DNA of 44,945 bases from Prochlorococcus sp. AH-736-L23 (GCA_028141225.1 JAOIPS010000010.1:1-44945); one strand, 5' to 3'; counted from the stretch's first letter, positions 17,595 to 27,761 are shown. A program made the numbers and translations. The notes: generated from the letters alone by a model not told the origin.

Positions 17595-18758
17595 ATGGGA
17601 AATAAGGAAAATAATATCAAAAAGCCAGGTTTTAAGACCCTATCTATTCACCATGGGGAAACATTTGCAGAAGAAACTGGATGCGTTATGCCTCCTATTT
17701 TTTCTACATCTACTTTTAAACATGGAAATAAAGATAATTTCGACTACACCAGATCAGGCAATCCAAACTTTAGAATTCTAGAAAGCGTCCTTAAATCAAT
17801 AGAAGATTCTAAATACTGTACAGTTTTTGGATCTGGAATTAGCGCGGTAACTGCAATTTCATCAACACTAAAATCAGGTGACAAAATACTTTGCGAGTCA
17901 AATCTCTATGGTTGTACAGTGAGGATGTTCGAAAAAGTTTTCAAAAAATTTGGGCTAGAAGTTTTATACACAGATTTTACAAACGAAAATAATATTAAAA
18001 AGATTTCATACTTCGAGCCAACCTTGATATGGCTAGAAAGTCCAACTAATCCACTTTTGAAGGTACTCGATATTAAGGCGATTTGTGATGAAGCGAATAA
18101 ACTCGAAATACCAGTAGTTGTAGACAACACATTTTCTACAGCACTTATTCAAAAACCATTAGACCTTGGTGCAACACTATCGGTTGTAAGCACCACAAAA
18201 TTCATTAATGGACATAGTGACGCACTTGGCGGAGCAGTACTTACAAATAATGAGAAATGGAATACTAAGATGCTTTTCTCTCAAAAAGCTCTCGGGCTTC
18301 AACCATCTCCTTTTGATAGTTGGCTCATTACGAGAGGAGTAAAAACTCTTCCTTTAAGAATCGAACAACAAACTAAAAGTGCAGAATTTATTTCTGAAGA
18401 ATTAGGTAATCATAAAATTATTAGTAAAGTAATTTACCCTTTTAATCAAGAACATCCGCAATTTAATTTAGCAAAATCGCAAATGAAATCTGGAGGTTCA
18501 ATGATAACCATAAAATTAAATTTAAATAAAGAGGATACTTTTAAATTTTGCAAATCTCTCAAATATTTCTCTCTTGCAGAAAGCCTTGGAGGAGTTGAAA
18601 GTTTAATTTGTCATCCTGCAACGATGACTCATGCTTCTGTTGATGACAAAACAAAAAATCTACTAGGGATAGATGATGCTCTTGTAAGATTATCAATTGG
18701 ATGTGAAGATACAAACGATTTAATCTCGGACATTTTATTTGCTTTAAATAAATTCTGA
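17595..18758 (+). CDS. metB: Cystathionine gamma-synthase/lyase-family PLP enzyme
   Basis: Cys/Met-metabolism PLP enzyme of 387 residues that makes or cleaves cystathionine. YTRSGNP (51-57) contacts the cofactor phosphate, LESPTNP is at 147-153, VVDNTF at 175-180 (PLP-binding Asp177) and the Schiff-base Lys202 is in STTKFINGH. A complete C-terminal domain is present (SLGGVESLICHPATMTHASV). Sequence alone does not settle synthase against lyase or other sulfhydrylase roles. The stop TGA is followed by a single codon and then the TTG start of the next gene in the same frame. Confidence 0.85.
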   Translation: MGNKENNIKKPGFKTLSIHHGETFAEETGCVMPPIFSTSTFKHGNKDNFDYTRSGNPNFRILESVLKSIEDSKYCTVFGSGISAVTAISSTLKSGDKILCESNLYGCTVRMFEKVFKKFGLEVLYTDFTNENNIKKISYFEPTLIWLESPTNPLLKVLDIKAICDEANKLEIPVVVDNTFSTALIQKPLDLGATLSVVSTTKFINGHSDALGGAVLTNNEKWNTKMLFSQKALGLQPSPFDSWLITRGVKTLPLRIEQQTKSAEFISEELGNHKIISKVIYPFNQEHPQFNLAKSQMKSGGSMITIKLNLNKEDTFKFCKSLKYFSLAESLGGVESLICHPATMTHASVDDKTKNLLGIDDALVRLSIGCEDTNDLISDILFALNKF

Positions 18759-18761
18759 AAA

Positions 18762-20231
18762 TTGAGAGATTTACTTAAAAAACCTATATGGAAAAATTTA
18801 GAGTTGGGATATGCAATTCCTGATAGTATTCATGCTGTTTCTGTAGCATTACCAACTTGGAATGATGTAATAAATTACGAGGAAAAAGATCAAGAATGCA
18901 TGAATTTATTGAAGTCCATTTACCCACGATTCGGGCTAAACCCCATAGTGAAAAGAGTATGCGAAAAAGTAAAAAAACAAAATTACTACAACAACAAAAG
19001 TATCTGGCCATATCCAAATGAAAGAATAGCTTTTAAAGCTAAAAAATACATTGATAGAAATACTTCTGAACAATTCTCGTTAATAGAAAAAAGAAATAAT
19101 TTAGCTTTCTTAATAACTGAAAAAGAAGGATGTATTTATGCAAAATATTTTTGGCAACATACTGGTCTTGGTCTATCTTCAAGAGCTGCCGCTATAGAAC
19201 TAGGTCTTGAAGATTGCCCTCCAAAATCTTACGTAAATGAATGTTCTCAAAGAATAAAAAATAGAATTTCTAAATCTACAAAAATTGACTCTTATGATAT
19301 TCACTTAACTTCATCTGGAATGTCTGCATTGCATACATCATTAGAAATCATATATAAATTATTTCCAGCTAAACCAACACTCCAAGTTGGTTTTCCATAT
19401 GTAGATGTACTTAAATTACCAATGAAAATCTTTCACGGAGCAAAGTTAATTACAGAAGAAAATTGCGCGGATATTGAATTAGAAATCAAAAGAATAAATC
19501 CATCAGCATTAATTATTGAACTTCCAAGTAATCCAATGCTCAAATGTGTAAACATTAAAAAAATTTCAAAAATTGCAAAAAAGCTAAATATTCCATTAAT
19601 TGTTGACGATACAATTGGTTCGAATTTAAATATAAATTCCATAGAACATGCAGATATAGTTTTTACTTCACTTACAAAAATTTTTTCAGGTAGTGGTGAT
19701 GTTCTTGCCGGATCATTAATACTAAATCCAAAAAGCAAATGGATTGATCAGTTTAGAAATGCATTAAACGAGATTAATATTCCAATACTTTCCGATGGAG
19801 ATATAGTTTATCTAGAGAAAGTTAGTAGAGATGTAAATCAAAGAGTTTTTGAACAAAATAAAACATGTTTGGAATTAAAAAAAAGATTAGAGACTCATAG
19901 CGAGATTAAAAATATTTTCCATCCTGAAAATTGTCCAAATTTTAATTCTTTACTTACTTCTAATGGGGGATACGGCTGCTTATTATCGTTTGAATTAAAT
20001 GGAGGATTGAACAAAGCTAAAAAATTTTATGATTCTCTAAAAGTATCTAAAGGACCTAGTTTAGGTACAAAATTTACTTTAGTTTGTCCTTATGTTTTAC
20101 TAGCTCATTATGACGAGTTGGATTGGGCTGAAAGTTTTGGTATACCCTCGCACCTTATTAGAGTATCAGTTGGATTAGAAGACCAAGATCAATTATGGAA
20201 AACCTTTTCTGAAGCACTAAATAATTTATAA
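18762..20231 (+). CDS. Long cystathionine gamma-synthase-like PLP enzyme, TTG start
   Basis: A 489-residue PLP protein related to the preceding gene but with about 170 extra N-terminal residues (KNLELGYAIPDSIHAVSVALPTW and onward) of no known function. The catalytic half has the PLP lysine Lys306 in FTSLTKIFSGSGD, the cofactor aspartate in PLIVDDTIGSN and ELPSNPML in place of LESPTNP. The start must be TTG at 18762: the upstream stop is two codons before it and the first in-frame ATG comes about 46 codons later. It is probably a methionine/cysteine pathway enzyme acting with metB and cysK, but the reaction is not known. Confidence 0.8.
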   Translation: MRDLLKKPIWKNLELGYAIPDSIHAVSVALPTWNDVINYEEKDQECMNLLKSIYPRFGLNPIVKRVCEKVKKQNYYNNKSIWPYPNERIAFKAKKYIDRNTSEQFSLIEKRNNLAFLITEKEGCIYAKYFWQHTGLGLSSRAAAIELGLEDCPPKSYVNECSQRIKNRISKSTKIDSYDIHLTSSGMSALHTSLEIIYKLFPAKPTLQVGFPYVDVLKLPMKIFHGAKLITEENCADIELEIKRINPSALIIELPSNPMLKCVNIKKISKIAKKLNIPLIVDDTIGSNLNINSIEHADIVFTSLTKIFSGSGDVLAGSLILNPKSKWIDQFRNALNEINIPILSDGDIVYLEKVSRDVNQRVFEQNKTCLELKKRLETHSEIKNIFHPENCPNFNSLLTSNGGYGCLLSFELNGGLNKAKKFYDSLKVSKGPSLGTKFTLVCPYVLLAHYDELDWAESFGIPSHLIRVSVGLEDQDQLWKTFSEALNNL

Positions 20232-20315
20232 ATTCCTAGTATTTACCGTATAGAAACTTATATACTCTTTTTCTGAATAATAGTTAGTATTAATATATAT
20301 TTTCTCAATATATAA

Positions 20316-21302
20316 ATGGCAAAAATCTATGAGGACAACAGTTTTGCTATTGGAAACACTCCATTAGTAAAATTAAAATCAGTTACTAAAAACGCGAAAG
20401 CTACAGTACTTGCAAAAATTGAAGGAAGAAACCCAGCTTATAGCGTCAAATGTAGGATTGGCGCTAACATGATCTGGGATGCAGAGAAAAGTGGGAAGCT
20501 TACAAAAGACAAAACTATTGTTGAGCCAACTTCTGGAAATACAGGAATTGCTCTAGCTTTTACTGCTTCAGCAAGAGGTTATAAGCTCATCCTTACAATG
20601 CCAGAATCTATGTCAATTGAAAGAAGAAGGGTTATGGCAGTATTGGGTGCTGAAATTGTTTTAACAGAAGCATCTAAAGGTATGCCTGGAGCAATAGCTA
20701 AAGCTAAAGAAATTGCAGAAAGTAATCCATCTCAATATTTCATGCCAGGTCAATTTGATAACCCAGCAAACCCTGAAATTCATTTCAAAACTACTGGACC
20801 AGAAATCTGGGATGATTGCGATGGTGAAATTGATGTCCTAGTTGCAGGGGTTGGAACTGGTGGCACAATTACAGGAGTTTCAAGATACATTAAGCAAGAG
20901 AAGGGCAAAAATATTACTTCTGTAGCTGTAGAACCATCACACAGTCCTGTTATTACACAGACAATGAATGGAGAAGAGGTTAAATCCGGACCTCATAAAA
21001 TCCAAGGAATTGGAGCAGGATTTATTCCTAAGAACCTTGACTTATCAATTGTTGATAAGGTTGAACAAGTAACAAATGACGAATCAATCGAGATGGCTCT
21101 TAGATTAGCTAAAGAGGAAGGTCTTTTAGTAGGAATATCTTGTGGAGCTGCTGCTGCTGCTGCTGTGAGATTAGCTGAACAAGATGAATATGCTGGGAAG
21201 ACAATTGTAGTTGTTCTACCTGATTTAGCAGAGAGGTATTTATCATCAATTATGTTTACTGAAGTTCCAAGCGGAATCATTCAAGAACCAGTCAAAGCCT
21301 AA
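20316..21302 (+). CDS. cysK: Cysteine synthase (O-acetylserine sulfhydrylase)
   Basis: PLP enzyme that makes cysteine from O-acetylserine and sulfide; 328 residues. IGNTPLVKL is at 12-20. The Schiff-base lysine is Lys45 in [12 protein letters not shown]; the usual NPxxSVKDR has C in place of D here. The substrate-binding loop TSGNTG is at 72-77, the phosphate-binding GTGGT is about 180, and the C-terminal [10 protein letters not shown] block is present. It is third in the sulfur cluster after the two cystathionine-synthase-like genes, with an 84-base gap that may carry its own promoter, and it converges on queA with 2 bases between stops. Confidence 0.95.
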   Translation: MAKIYEDNSFAIGNTPLVKLKSVTKNAKATVLAKIEGRNPAYSVKCRIGANMIWDAEKSGKLTKDKTIVEPTSGNTGIALAFTASARGYKLILTMPESMSIERRRVMAVLGAEIVLTEASKGMPGAIAKAKEIAESNPSQYFMPGQFDNPANPEIHFKTTGPEIWDDCDGEIDVLVAGVGTGGTITGVSRYIKQEKGKNITSVAVEPSHSPVITQTMNGEEVKSGPHKIQGIGAGFIPKNLDLSIVDKVEQVTNDESIEMALRLAKEEGLLVGISCGAAAAAAVRLAEQDEYAGKTIVVVLPDLAERYLSSIMFTEVPSGIIQEPVKA

Positions 21303-21304
21303 AT

Positions 21305-22429
21305 CTATTTTTTCTCCAGTAGTGAATCTGGTGAAATATACATAGCATCGCCATAAGAGAAGAATCTAAACTTTTCTTTTATGGCTTTTTTATAGAGATC
21401 TAATAATCTTTCTCTACCAATCATTGCACTTACTAAAAGTAATAATGAACTTTTAGGGAGATGAAAATTAGTTAATAATCCATCAACTACCTTAAATTTA
21501 TAACCTGGCTTAATTACTAAATCTACGTATTTAGCTATGGGAATATAGTCATTAATTTCATGAGAATAACAACTTTCAAGAGCCCTTACGCTTGTAGTAC
21601 CAATAGCTATTATTCTTCTATCTGTATTCTTTATTCTTTTTATTTCTTCCACTACTTCCTTATTAACACTTACCCATTCTTTATGAAGTTTTAAATTACT
21701 TAAATCTTCTTGATCAATTGGCTTGAATGTCCCATAACCCACGTGCAAAGTGATCGGTAAGATTATTACTCCTTTTTTTTTAAGATTGGAAATAAGACTT
21801 TTGCTTAAATGTAATCCAGCTGTTGGTGCAGCAACGGCCCCTGGATTAGTTGCATACTCAGTTTGATAACTTTTCTCATGAAAAGATTCTTCTTCGGAAT
21901 TTTTTATATAAGGAGGTAGAGGGATTTCCCCGTATTTATCAAGAAGGTCATTCATTGGATTAAGACCAGTTATATTTTCCGGAAATTTAATAAATCTTCC
22001 TCCAGTTTCTTCATCAACCCCATCAACAATCAAATTAATATCTTGTACCAAAGGAGATTTTAATTTTAATTTTCTATTTATTTTTAACTTTTTCGCTGGC
22101 TTTGCCAAACATAACCAAACACATTCGTGGGATCTTTCTAAAACTAATAATTCGACTAATGTCTTATTTTCTAATTCAACCTTTAACCTCGCTTTCATTA
22201 CCTTAGTATTGTTTACAACTACAAGATCGCCTTCTCTAAATTCATCCAAAAGATTCTTGGTAAATTTATTTGTTAAGAAGTCTTCTTCTAAAACACTATT
22301 TCTAACTATCATCAATCTTGATTCATGCCTAATTGCAGAAGGTTTACTAGCAATTAATGAAGGATCAAGTGAATAATCATAAGATTCAAGCTTATAATCT
22401 CTTTCTTCTTTATTAATTTGAGAACTCAA
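21305..22429 (-). CDS. queA: S-adenosylmethionine:tRNA ribosyltransferase-isomerase
   Basis: Builds epoxyqueuosine on the tRNA wobble base by transferring the ribosyl part of SAM. Its 374 residues include the QueA blocks DYSLDPSLIASKP at the N-terminus, GDLVVVNNTKVMKARL, PGAVAAPTAGLHLS, LHVGYGTFKP and TNFHLPKSSLLLLVSAM. The first 15 residues (MSSQINKEERDYKLE) are an extension, and the conserved part starts at the YDYSLDP segment. It lies downstream of the E2 gene with a 6-base gap, so the two are probably cotranscribed. Confidence 0.95.
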   Translation of the reverse strand: MSSQINKEERDYKLESYDYSLDPSLIASKPSAIRHESRLMIVRNSVLEEDFLTNKFTKNLLDEFREGDLVVVNNTKVMKARLKVELENKTLVELLVLERSHECVWLCLAKPAKKLKINRKLKLKSPLVQDINLIVDGVDEETGGRFIKFPENITGLNPMNDLLDKYGEIPLPPYIKNSEEESFHEKSYQTEYATNPGAVAAPTAGLHLSKSLISNLKKKGVIILPITLHVGYGTFKPIDQEDLSNLKLHKEWVSVNKEVVEEIKRIKNTDRRIIAIGTTSVRALESCYSHEINDYIPIAKYVDLVIKPGYKFKVVDGLLTNFHLPKSSLLLLVSAMIGRERLLDLYKKAIKEKFRFFSYGDAMYISPDSLLEKK

Positions 22430-22435
22430 TTAAAT

Positions 22436-23803
22436 CTAGGAGACTAGAGTCTCTGGCTCATTTTCAATTAGGGAAGCCAAGTCTTTTAAGAATGAAGCTC
22501 CATCTGCTCCATAGATCACTCTATGATCAGCTGTTAGATTTACTTGCATTATTTTTTTAACAGATATTGAGCCATCACTATTAGCCACAACGGTTGGTTT
22601 CGATGATGCTATGGCTAAAATAGCACCGGTACCAGGTGGAAGAATTGCGTCAAATCTATCAACTCCAAACATCCCAAGGTTAGATAAAGTGAAGGTTCCT
22701 GTTGAGTATTCATCAGGTTCTAATTGTTTTGATCTTGATCTTTTCACGAGATCTTTCCATTCCCTAGACAATTCAAATAAATCAGTATTGCATGGTTCTT
22801 TTAAAACTGGAGTTATTAGTCCACCATCTTCCATCGCTACAGCAACAGCAATATTTATATTTTCTGGATAAGAAATTCCATTTTCTGAAAAACTTGAGTT
22901 AACTTGAGGGTGTTTCTTTAGTGTCTTAGCAACTGCTTTAACTAATAAAGCAGTCATAGTCACTCCATTCTGTTTTACTTTTTTATAAAAATTATCTAAT
23001 TTATCTGTGTTGATGGAATAACCCACTCTAAAACATGGCACATCTAAACTAGATTCCATATTTTTATTTACCGCTTTTTGAAGAGTATTAAATTGAACTG
23101 TTTCTCCGGGATTACCAAAACTATTTCCTGAAGCTTCTGGTTTACTTTCAACCCCCAAATTTACACCAGGGATACTTGCAGGAGAACCACCTTCGCCTAT
23201 CCATGGTATAGAGACTGGTTGTCCATTAGCTTTTAAAATATCATCGGCTTGAATCCTTCCATGAGGTCCTGATCCATGAACCTTTGCTAAATCAACACCC
23301 ATTTGAGAGGCAAGTTTTTTAGCTCTTGGAGATGCAATCACCCTCGAAGAAACATTACTCGTAGCAGCATTTATTTGATCACTATCAGAAGATGGGGCTG
23401 CCTTTTCACTCATTAATACAAATTCTTTTTTTTGTTTTTCAACAATTTCAGTTTGAACCACAGGTTTTTCTTCAGTTTTATTGCTTACCAATTCAAGTTG
23501 ATCCGAACTAGAAACTTTGGGTTGATTTCCTTTATTTTGTTCTTGAACAGAAGCTATCTCATCCTCATTTTCTACAATTAAACCGATAGTCTCTCCTACT
23601 GGTGCAGTGCTGCCAGCAGGCATTAAAACAGCGGCAAGATATCCATCTTGAAAAGATTCAACATCCATATCTGCCTTGTCAGATTCAACAACCAAGACAG
23701 ATTCACCTCTTGCAACTTTATCTCCTGGATTTTTCAACCATTCCACAATCTTGCCCTCCGTCATGGTAGAACTCAAGGCAGGCATGAATATTTCGTGAGA
23801 CAT
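22436..23803 (-). CDS. pdhC: Pyruvate dehydrogenase E2 (dihydrolipoamide acetyltransferase)
   Basis: Core acetyltransferase of the pyruvate dehydrogenase complex; 455 residues. One lipoyl domain occupies about 1-80 with the lipoylated Lys43 in ESDKADMDVES. A linker rich in Gln/Glu/Ser is followed by the peripheral-subunit-binding domain (ASPRAKKLASQMGVDLAKV, then GSGPHGRIQADDI) near 160-195. The catalytic domain ends in the active-site block TADHRVIYGADGASF with His427. A start at MSHEIFMPALSS gives the usual lipoyl-domain beginning. lipB, needed for lipoylation, lies about 2.7 kb away. Confidence 0.95.
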   Translation of the reverse strand: MSHEIFMPALSSTMTEGKIVEWLKNPGDKVARGESVLVVESDKADMDVESFQDGYLAAVLMPAGSTAPVGETIGLIVENEDEIASVQEQNKGNQPKVSSSDQLELVSNKTEEKPVVQTEIVEKQKKEFVLMSEKAAPSSDSDQINAATSNVSSRVIASPRAKKLASQMGVDLAKVHGSGPHGRIQADDILKANGQPVSIPWIGEGGSPASIPGVNLGVESKPEASGNSFGNPGETVQFNTLQKAVNKNMESSLDVPCFRVGYSINTDKLDNFYKKVKQNGVTMTALLVKAVAKTLKKHPQVNSSFSENGISYPENINIAVAVAMEDGGLITPVLKEPCNTDLFELSREWKDLVKRSRSKQLEPDEYSTGTFTLSNLGMFGVDRFDAILPPGTGAILAIASSKPTVVANSDGSISVKKIMQVNLTADHRVIYGADGASFLKDLASLIENEPETLVS

Positions 23804-24021
23804 AAGAAAATTGTTATTGCATAAGTTTCAAGGGATTTCTACCAAACTTCCTAAAGTTTTTATGATTAAGAACCCTTTAAACTCTTGTTTTAATTATACG
23901 AAATCATGTTCACAGTGGGAACTCTTAAAACTTAAGAAAGTAATAATTTAGATCGATTAGAATTTAAAACTTTTCGAAATTAAGATTTACTTACGTTTAT
24001 CAAAAATACTAAATCTTCTCT

Positions 24022-24465
24022 TTAATTATTATCTATAGATTGAATAACTCCATCTTTAACCGTAATCGAGACTTGCATTTTTTCAATAAGATTGTCTCCC
24101 ACAGTGACATCACAGAAACTATCCACTTGCCCTTGATCAACAATTTCGTCCATTTTTAATTCGCGAACTTGACTCTGTTGTTGAAGTAGATTTCTTTTTT
24201 GTTCTTCAATTTCATTTCGTTTTGCTGCAACTTGTTGTTGCACCTGACTAACCTGTTCTTGAACCCTTGGATCTAGAGGATTAACCGATTGGGATCTAAT
24301 ATTATTTACTATTTGCTGCCCCTCCTGTTCAAGTTGCGATAATTGCTGATCAATGTTTGAAATTGCCTTACTTAATTCTTTTTCAGCATCTTCCTTCCAA
24401 GTTGGTGTAACTACAGCTTTAATAGCTATTGAGCGCTTTATAGATATTGAGTTTTTTGTTTCCAT
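24022..24465 (-). CDS. YlqD-like coiled-coil protein, 147 aa
   Basis: A 147-residue soluble protein. A short beta-type N-terminus (SISIKRSIAIKAVVTPTWKED) is followed by a long Glu/Gln-rich helix at about 25-100 that predicts a coiled coil, broken by NPLDPRV, and a C-terminal beta segment (VTVGDNLIEKMQVSITVKDG). This architecture matches the YlqD family, found widely in cyanobacteria and some Firmicutes. The function is unknown. The gene lies between the acyl-activating enzyme and the E2 gene, all on the minus strand, with 218 bases before the E2 start. Confidence 0.75.
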   Translation of the reverse strand: METKNSISIKRSIAIKAVVTPTWKEDAEKELSKAISNIDQQLSQLEQEGQQIVNNIRSQSVNPLDPRVQEQVSQVQQQVAAKRNEIEEQKRNLLQQQSQVRELKMDEIVDQGQVDSFCDVTVGDNLIEKMQVSITVKDGVIQSIDNN

Positions 24466-24503
24466 AAAAAATTAAATTACCTTTTTAATATAGATATAAC
24501 AAA

Positions 24504-26447
24504 TCAAATTTTCTTACTAAATTTGTTTTCATACATATTTTCTATTTGTAATGAATACTTTTTTTCTATTTCTTTTCTTTTTTGTTTAAGAGTTTGTGTT
24601 AACAACCCATTTTCTAGAGTAAAGGCATCAACAAAATAACAATCTAATATTTGTTCTTCTGATCTTGCTCCTAATCTACTTTTAAGCAAATTATTAATTT
24701 GTGATTTAAAAAATGTACCAATATTTTTATTCAGGTTTAATTTTGAAAGGTCTTCCTCCAAAAACTTGCTTTTAACCAATTCAACATTAGGAACTACAAG
24801 GGCTGTTAAACATTTCTTATCTTGTCCTACTAGTTGAATCTGATTAATAAATTCAGAACTAAGAATTTCAGTCTCTAGCGGATTAGGTTCTATATTTTCA
24901 CCACTTGATAGCACAATTGTATCCTTGGCTCTTCCTGTTATGAAGAGAGAACCATTTGGTATTAGAAAACCTAAATCACCAGTATCAAACCAACCATCCT
25001 TGGATAAAACATCCTTTGTAGCTATTTCATTATTAAGATAACCCTTCATTACTTGCGGCCCCCTAACAATTATTTTCCCGACTTCTCTGAACTTCAGAAT
25101 CTTTTTTTTATCATCATTCACTATTTTGATTTCAGTAAATGAAAGAGGCTGCCCAGATGATCCTCTAACATTTAATTCTCTTCTCCTACAAGTTAATACT
25201 GGACTAGTTTCTGTGAGTCCATATCCCACCAAAACATCTACACCTAAAGATTCAAAAAAAAGATCTACATGTTCTGGCAATGCACCTCCACCGTTAATGG
25301 GAAATTTCAGTTTTTCTCCACAAAGTTGTCTAAGAATATTCGGCCATAAAAAAATAGTAGACAATTTATGTAAAGGATATCGGCTAATAACAGAACCCAG
25401 TAAGGGGATTTTTGATTTAAAATTTATTTGATTTATATCTATATTTCTTATCTTTCTAAGACTTCTTTTGAAAACCGAACTATTACTTATTAAAAACTTA
25501 ATAAGTTTTTGCTTTTTGGAAGGCATTTTTTTCAACGCCTGAAAAAAACCATCATGTATTGCTTCCCATAGTCTCGGTACAGTAGCCATGACAACAGGTT
25601 TTACTTGTGTAATATCATCTTTAAGAAATTTTGGAATTGTATAGTATTGAGAACAACCGCATGAAAAAAAGAAGTATTCAGCACTCCTCTCATAAGAATG
25701 CCAGATAGGCAAAACGCTTAATACAGAGGTCCCTGGTTCTGGATCAGCGATATAGGCTAAATTGATTATCTGATGTAAAAAATTTGCATGAGTCAAAGGC
25801 ACACCTTTAGGTTTTCCTGTTGTCCCAGAAGTGTAAAGAATAGTAGCGACGTCATCTGTTTTTGGATTAAATTTTTCAAGATTATTATTTTGTGAATTTT
25901 CTTTTTCTACTGAACTTATAAATTTACTCCAACTGATTAAACTTTCAAATTGTTCATCTTCTAAATTGATTATAAATTTCAGTCTTTTTTTTAATTCTTC
26001 TTTGTTGTTTAACTTTAGCCAAATCTCCTTAGATTGAACTATTAGACCTACTGAATTAGAGTGCTCAATAATATAGTCTAATTCTACTGAAGGAGAATTA
26101 ATACCTCTCACTGCATTTATAGCTCCTAGACGCATTAAGCCTTGATCAACTACCAGCCATCTTGGAGAATTTTCAGATATTACAGTAACTACATCCCCCT
26201 TTGCTAAACCATAATTTTTAAAAGAAAAAGAGACTTTTGTTATTAAATCAGCCAGCTCAGAATAAGAAAATTGTTCTTTGTATTTCCCTCTTAAATCGCA
26301 AACAGCTAAAGTATCACCACATTTAAATTTTAATTTTTCCCAAATTTGATCTATATGATCAAGGTTCTTAATAAAATCTCTATTTTTAGCAAATTTATCT
26401 TTTTTAGAAAGAAGTTTAGCTGCAGGCCAGTATGCTAAATCACCCAT
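24504..26447 (-). CDS. AMP-forming acyl-CoA/acyl-ACP synthetase
   Basis: Adenylate-forming enzyme of 647 residues, similar in length and order to cyanobacterial long-chain acyl-ACP/acyl-CoA synthetases that recycle free fatty acids. The ATP-binding loop is TILYTSGTTGKPKGVPLTH (about 203-221), the A5 motif is GYGLTETSPVL and the A7 motif is DGWFDTGDLG, followed by GRAKDTIVLSSGENIEP with the hinge and lysine region. It has no transmembrane segment. In cyanobacteria the single such gene usually acts on acyl carrier protein (Aas), but sequence reading alone cannot fix CoA or ACP as acceptor. It is followed by the YlqD-like gene and preceded by lipB with a 27-base gap. Confidence 0.88.
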   Translation of the reverse strand: MGDLAYWPAAKLLSKKDKFAKNRDFIKNLDHIDQIWEKLKFKCGDTLAVCDLRGKYKEQFSYSELADLITKVSFSFKNYGLAKGDVVTVISENSPRWLVVDQGLMRLGAINAVRGINSPSVELDYIIEHSNSVGLIVQSKEIWLKLNNKEELKKRLKFIINLEDEQFESLISWSKFISSVEKENSQNNNLEKFNPKTDDVATILYTSGTTGKPKGVPLTHANFLHQIINLAYIADPEPGTSVLSVLPIWHSYERSAEYFFFSCGCSQYYTIPKFLKDDITQVKPVVMATVPRLWEAIHDGFFQALKKMPSKKQKLIKFLISNSSVFKRSLRKIRNIDINQINFKSKIPLLGSVISRYPLHKLSTIFLWPNILRQLCGEKLKFPINGGGALPEHVDLFFESLGVDVLVGYGLTETSPVLTCRRRELNVRGSSGQPLSFTEIKIVNDDKKKILKFREVGKIIVRGPQVMKGYLNNEIATKDVLSKDGWFDTGDLGFLIPNGSLFITGRAKDTIVLSSGENIEPNPLETEILSSEFINQIQLVGQDKKCLTALVVPNVELVKSKFLEEDLSKLNLNKNIGTFFKSQINNLLKSRLGARSEEQILDCYFVDAFTLENGLLTQTLKQKRKEIEKKYSLQIENMYENKFSKKI

Positions 26448-26474
26448 ATTAAATTTATTTTGAAATTTTAATTT

Positions 26475-27125
26475 CTATTTTGATACAAAATCAAAATTAA
26501 ATTCTTCCTGAATGATTTTTTTAACAATTCTCTTGACTTCTTTAATATTTAAATTTTTGTTGTAATCAATCATATTTGCCATAAGACAATTTTCTATCCC
26601 GCAAGGAACAATTTTATTAAAGTTTTCTAATTCGCAGTCAATATTGATTGAAAATCCATTTATTGTTATCCATCTTTTACAACCAATCCCAATTGAAGCA
26701 ATTTTCTTATTTCCTATCCAAACACCAGTGAAACCCTCTCTTGAATGACAATTTATATTAAAAGTTCCAAGAATTTTTATAATAATTTCTTCAATTTTTC
26801 TCAAATACCAATTTAAATCTTTATTAAAATTTTTCAAATCTAAAACCAAGTAAGTTACTAATTGTCCAGGCATATGACAAGTAACCTCACCACCTCTATT
26901 AATCTTAAAAACATCATATTTATCATCATCCAAAGAAAATAGTAAATTATCGTAATTAGATCCTCTACCCAACGTATAACAGAGTTGATGCTCCCCAATC
27001 CAAATAAAGTCAGGGTTAGAATTGTCTAAAATCAATGCCTCCTGATATTCTTTTTGTAATTTATAAACATCATTAAAAGAAGAAATATTATCAGGTTGTT
27101 TAATTATTGCTGTTCTATTTTCCAT
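26475..27125 (-). CDS. lipB: Octanoyl-[ACP]:protein N-octanoyltransferase
   Basis: First enzyme of lipoate assembly, moving octanoate from ACP to lipoyl domains such as that of the E2 protein encoded nearby. Its 216 residues include [16 protein letters not shown] (77-92), the catalytic Lys141 in KKIASIG and the catalytic Cys175 in VPCGIEN, so both active-site residues are present. It is divergent from hpf, with only 44 bases between the starts, and lies upstream of the acyl-activating gene. Confidence 0.94.
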   Translation of the reverse strand: MENRTAIIKQPDNISSFNDVYKLQKEYQEALILDNSNPDFIWIGEHQLCYTLGRGSNYDNLLFSLDDDKYDVFKINRGGEVTCHMPGQLVTYLVLDLKNFNKDLNWYLRKIEEIIIKILGTFNINCHSREGFTGVWIGNKKIASIGIGCKRWITINGFSINIDCELENFNKIVPCGIENCLMANMIDYNKNLNIKEVKRIVKKIIQEEFNFDFVSK

Positions 27126-27169
27126 ATTTAAGTAGATTTAGAAAGTAAGTAAATATTTTTAGATTTGTT

Positions 27170-27754
27170 ATGAAAATTTTAATCCATGGAAAGAATCTTG
27201 AGCTCACTGGAGCATTAAAAGAATATACTGAGGCAAAGATAGAAAAAGCAACACATCACTACAAGGATATCGTTAAAGAAGCTGATATACACCTTTCAAT
27301 TGAAAAGAACCGAAGAGTCTCGTTCCAAACTGCAGAAGTTACTATTTTTGCAAATGGTACCGTAATTAGAGCTGAAGAAAAAACTGAAAATCTATACTCA
27401 AGCATTGATTTAGTTTCAAATAAACTTTGTAGAAAATTACGTAAATATAAAGAAAGAAATAATAAAACAATTCATAATAAACAATTTAAAAATAAAGATT
27501 CTTTACCAATTAAAAGTATGGAATCAAGTTTTTTAGATAAGGCTTTATTTGAAGAAGGAACTAAAGCAAGTCTGCCTGAACCATCTATTAAAAATAAATA
27601 CTTTGAAATGACGCCAATTTCATCAGAAGAAGCAAGAAAACAATTAGATCTAATTGATCATGATTTTTATGTTTTTCGAAATAAAAAAAATAATGAACTT
27701 CAAGTTATATATAAAAGGAATCATGGAGGTTATGGACTGATTCAATCTAAATAA
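27170..27754 (+). CDS. hpf: Ribosome hibernation promoting factor, long form (LrtA-like)
   Basis: Ribosome-associated factor that stabilises idle ribosomes. The 194 residues make it a long form. The N-terminal S30AE domain at about 1-100 (MKILIHGKNLELTGALKEY) is followed by a linker and the C-terminal dimerisation domain (about 130-190, YFEMTPISSEEARKQLDLI then HDFYVFRNKKNNELQVIYKR). In cyanobacteria this gene is known as light-repressed lrtA. The next gene follows after 7 bases, so hpf, the DeoC-like gene and recO are likely one transcript. Confidence 0.95.
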   Translation: MKILIHGKNLELTGALKEYTEAKIEKATHHYKDIVKEADIHLSIEKNRRVSFQTAEVTIFANGTVIRAEEKTENLYSSIDLVSNKLCRKLRKYKERNNKTIHNKQFKNKDSLPIKSMESSFLDKALFEEGTKASLPEPSIKNKYFEMTPISSEEARKQLDLIDHDFYVFRNKKNNELQVIYKRNHGGYGLIQSK

Positions 27755-27761
27755 GTTTTAA

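Noticed and set aside
20993..21280. Alanine-rich minus-strand frame inside cysK
   Set aside because: It is antisense to a fully supported gene and reflects cysK codon use.
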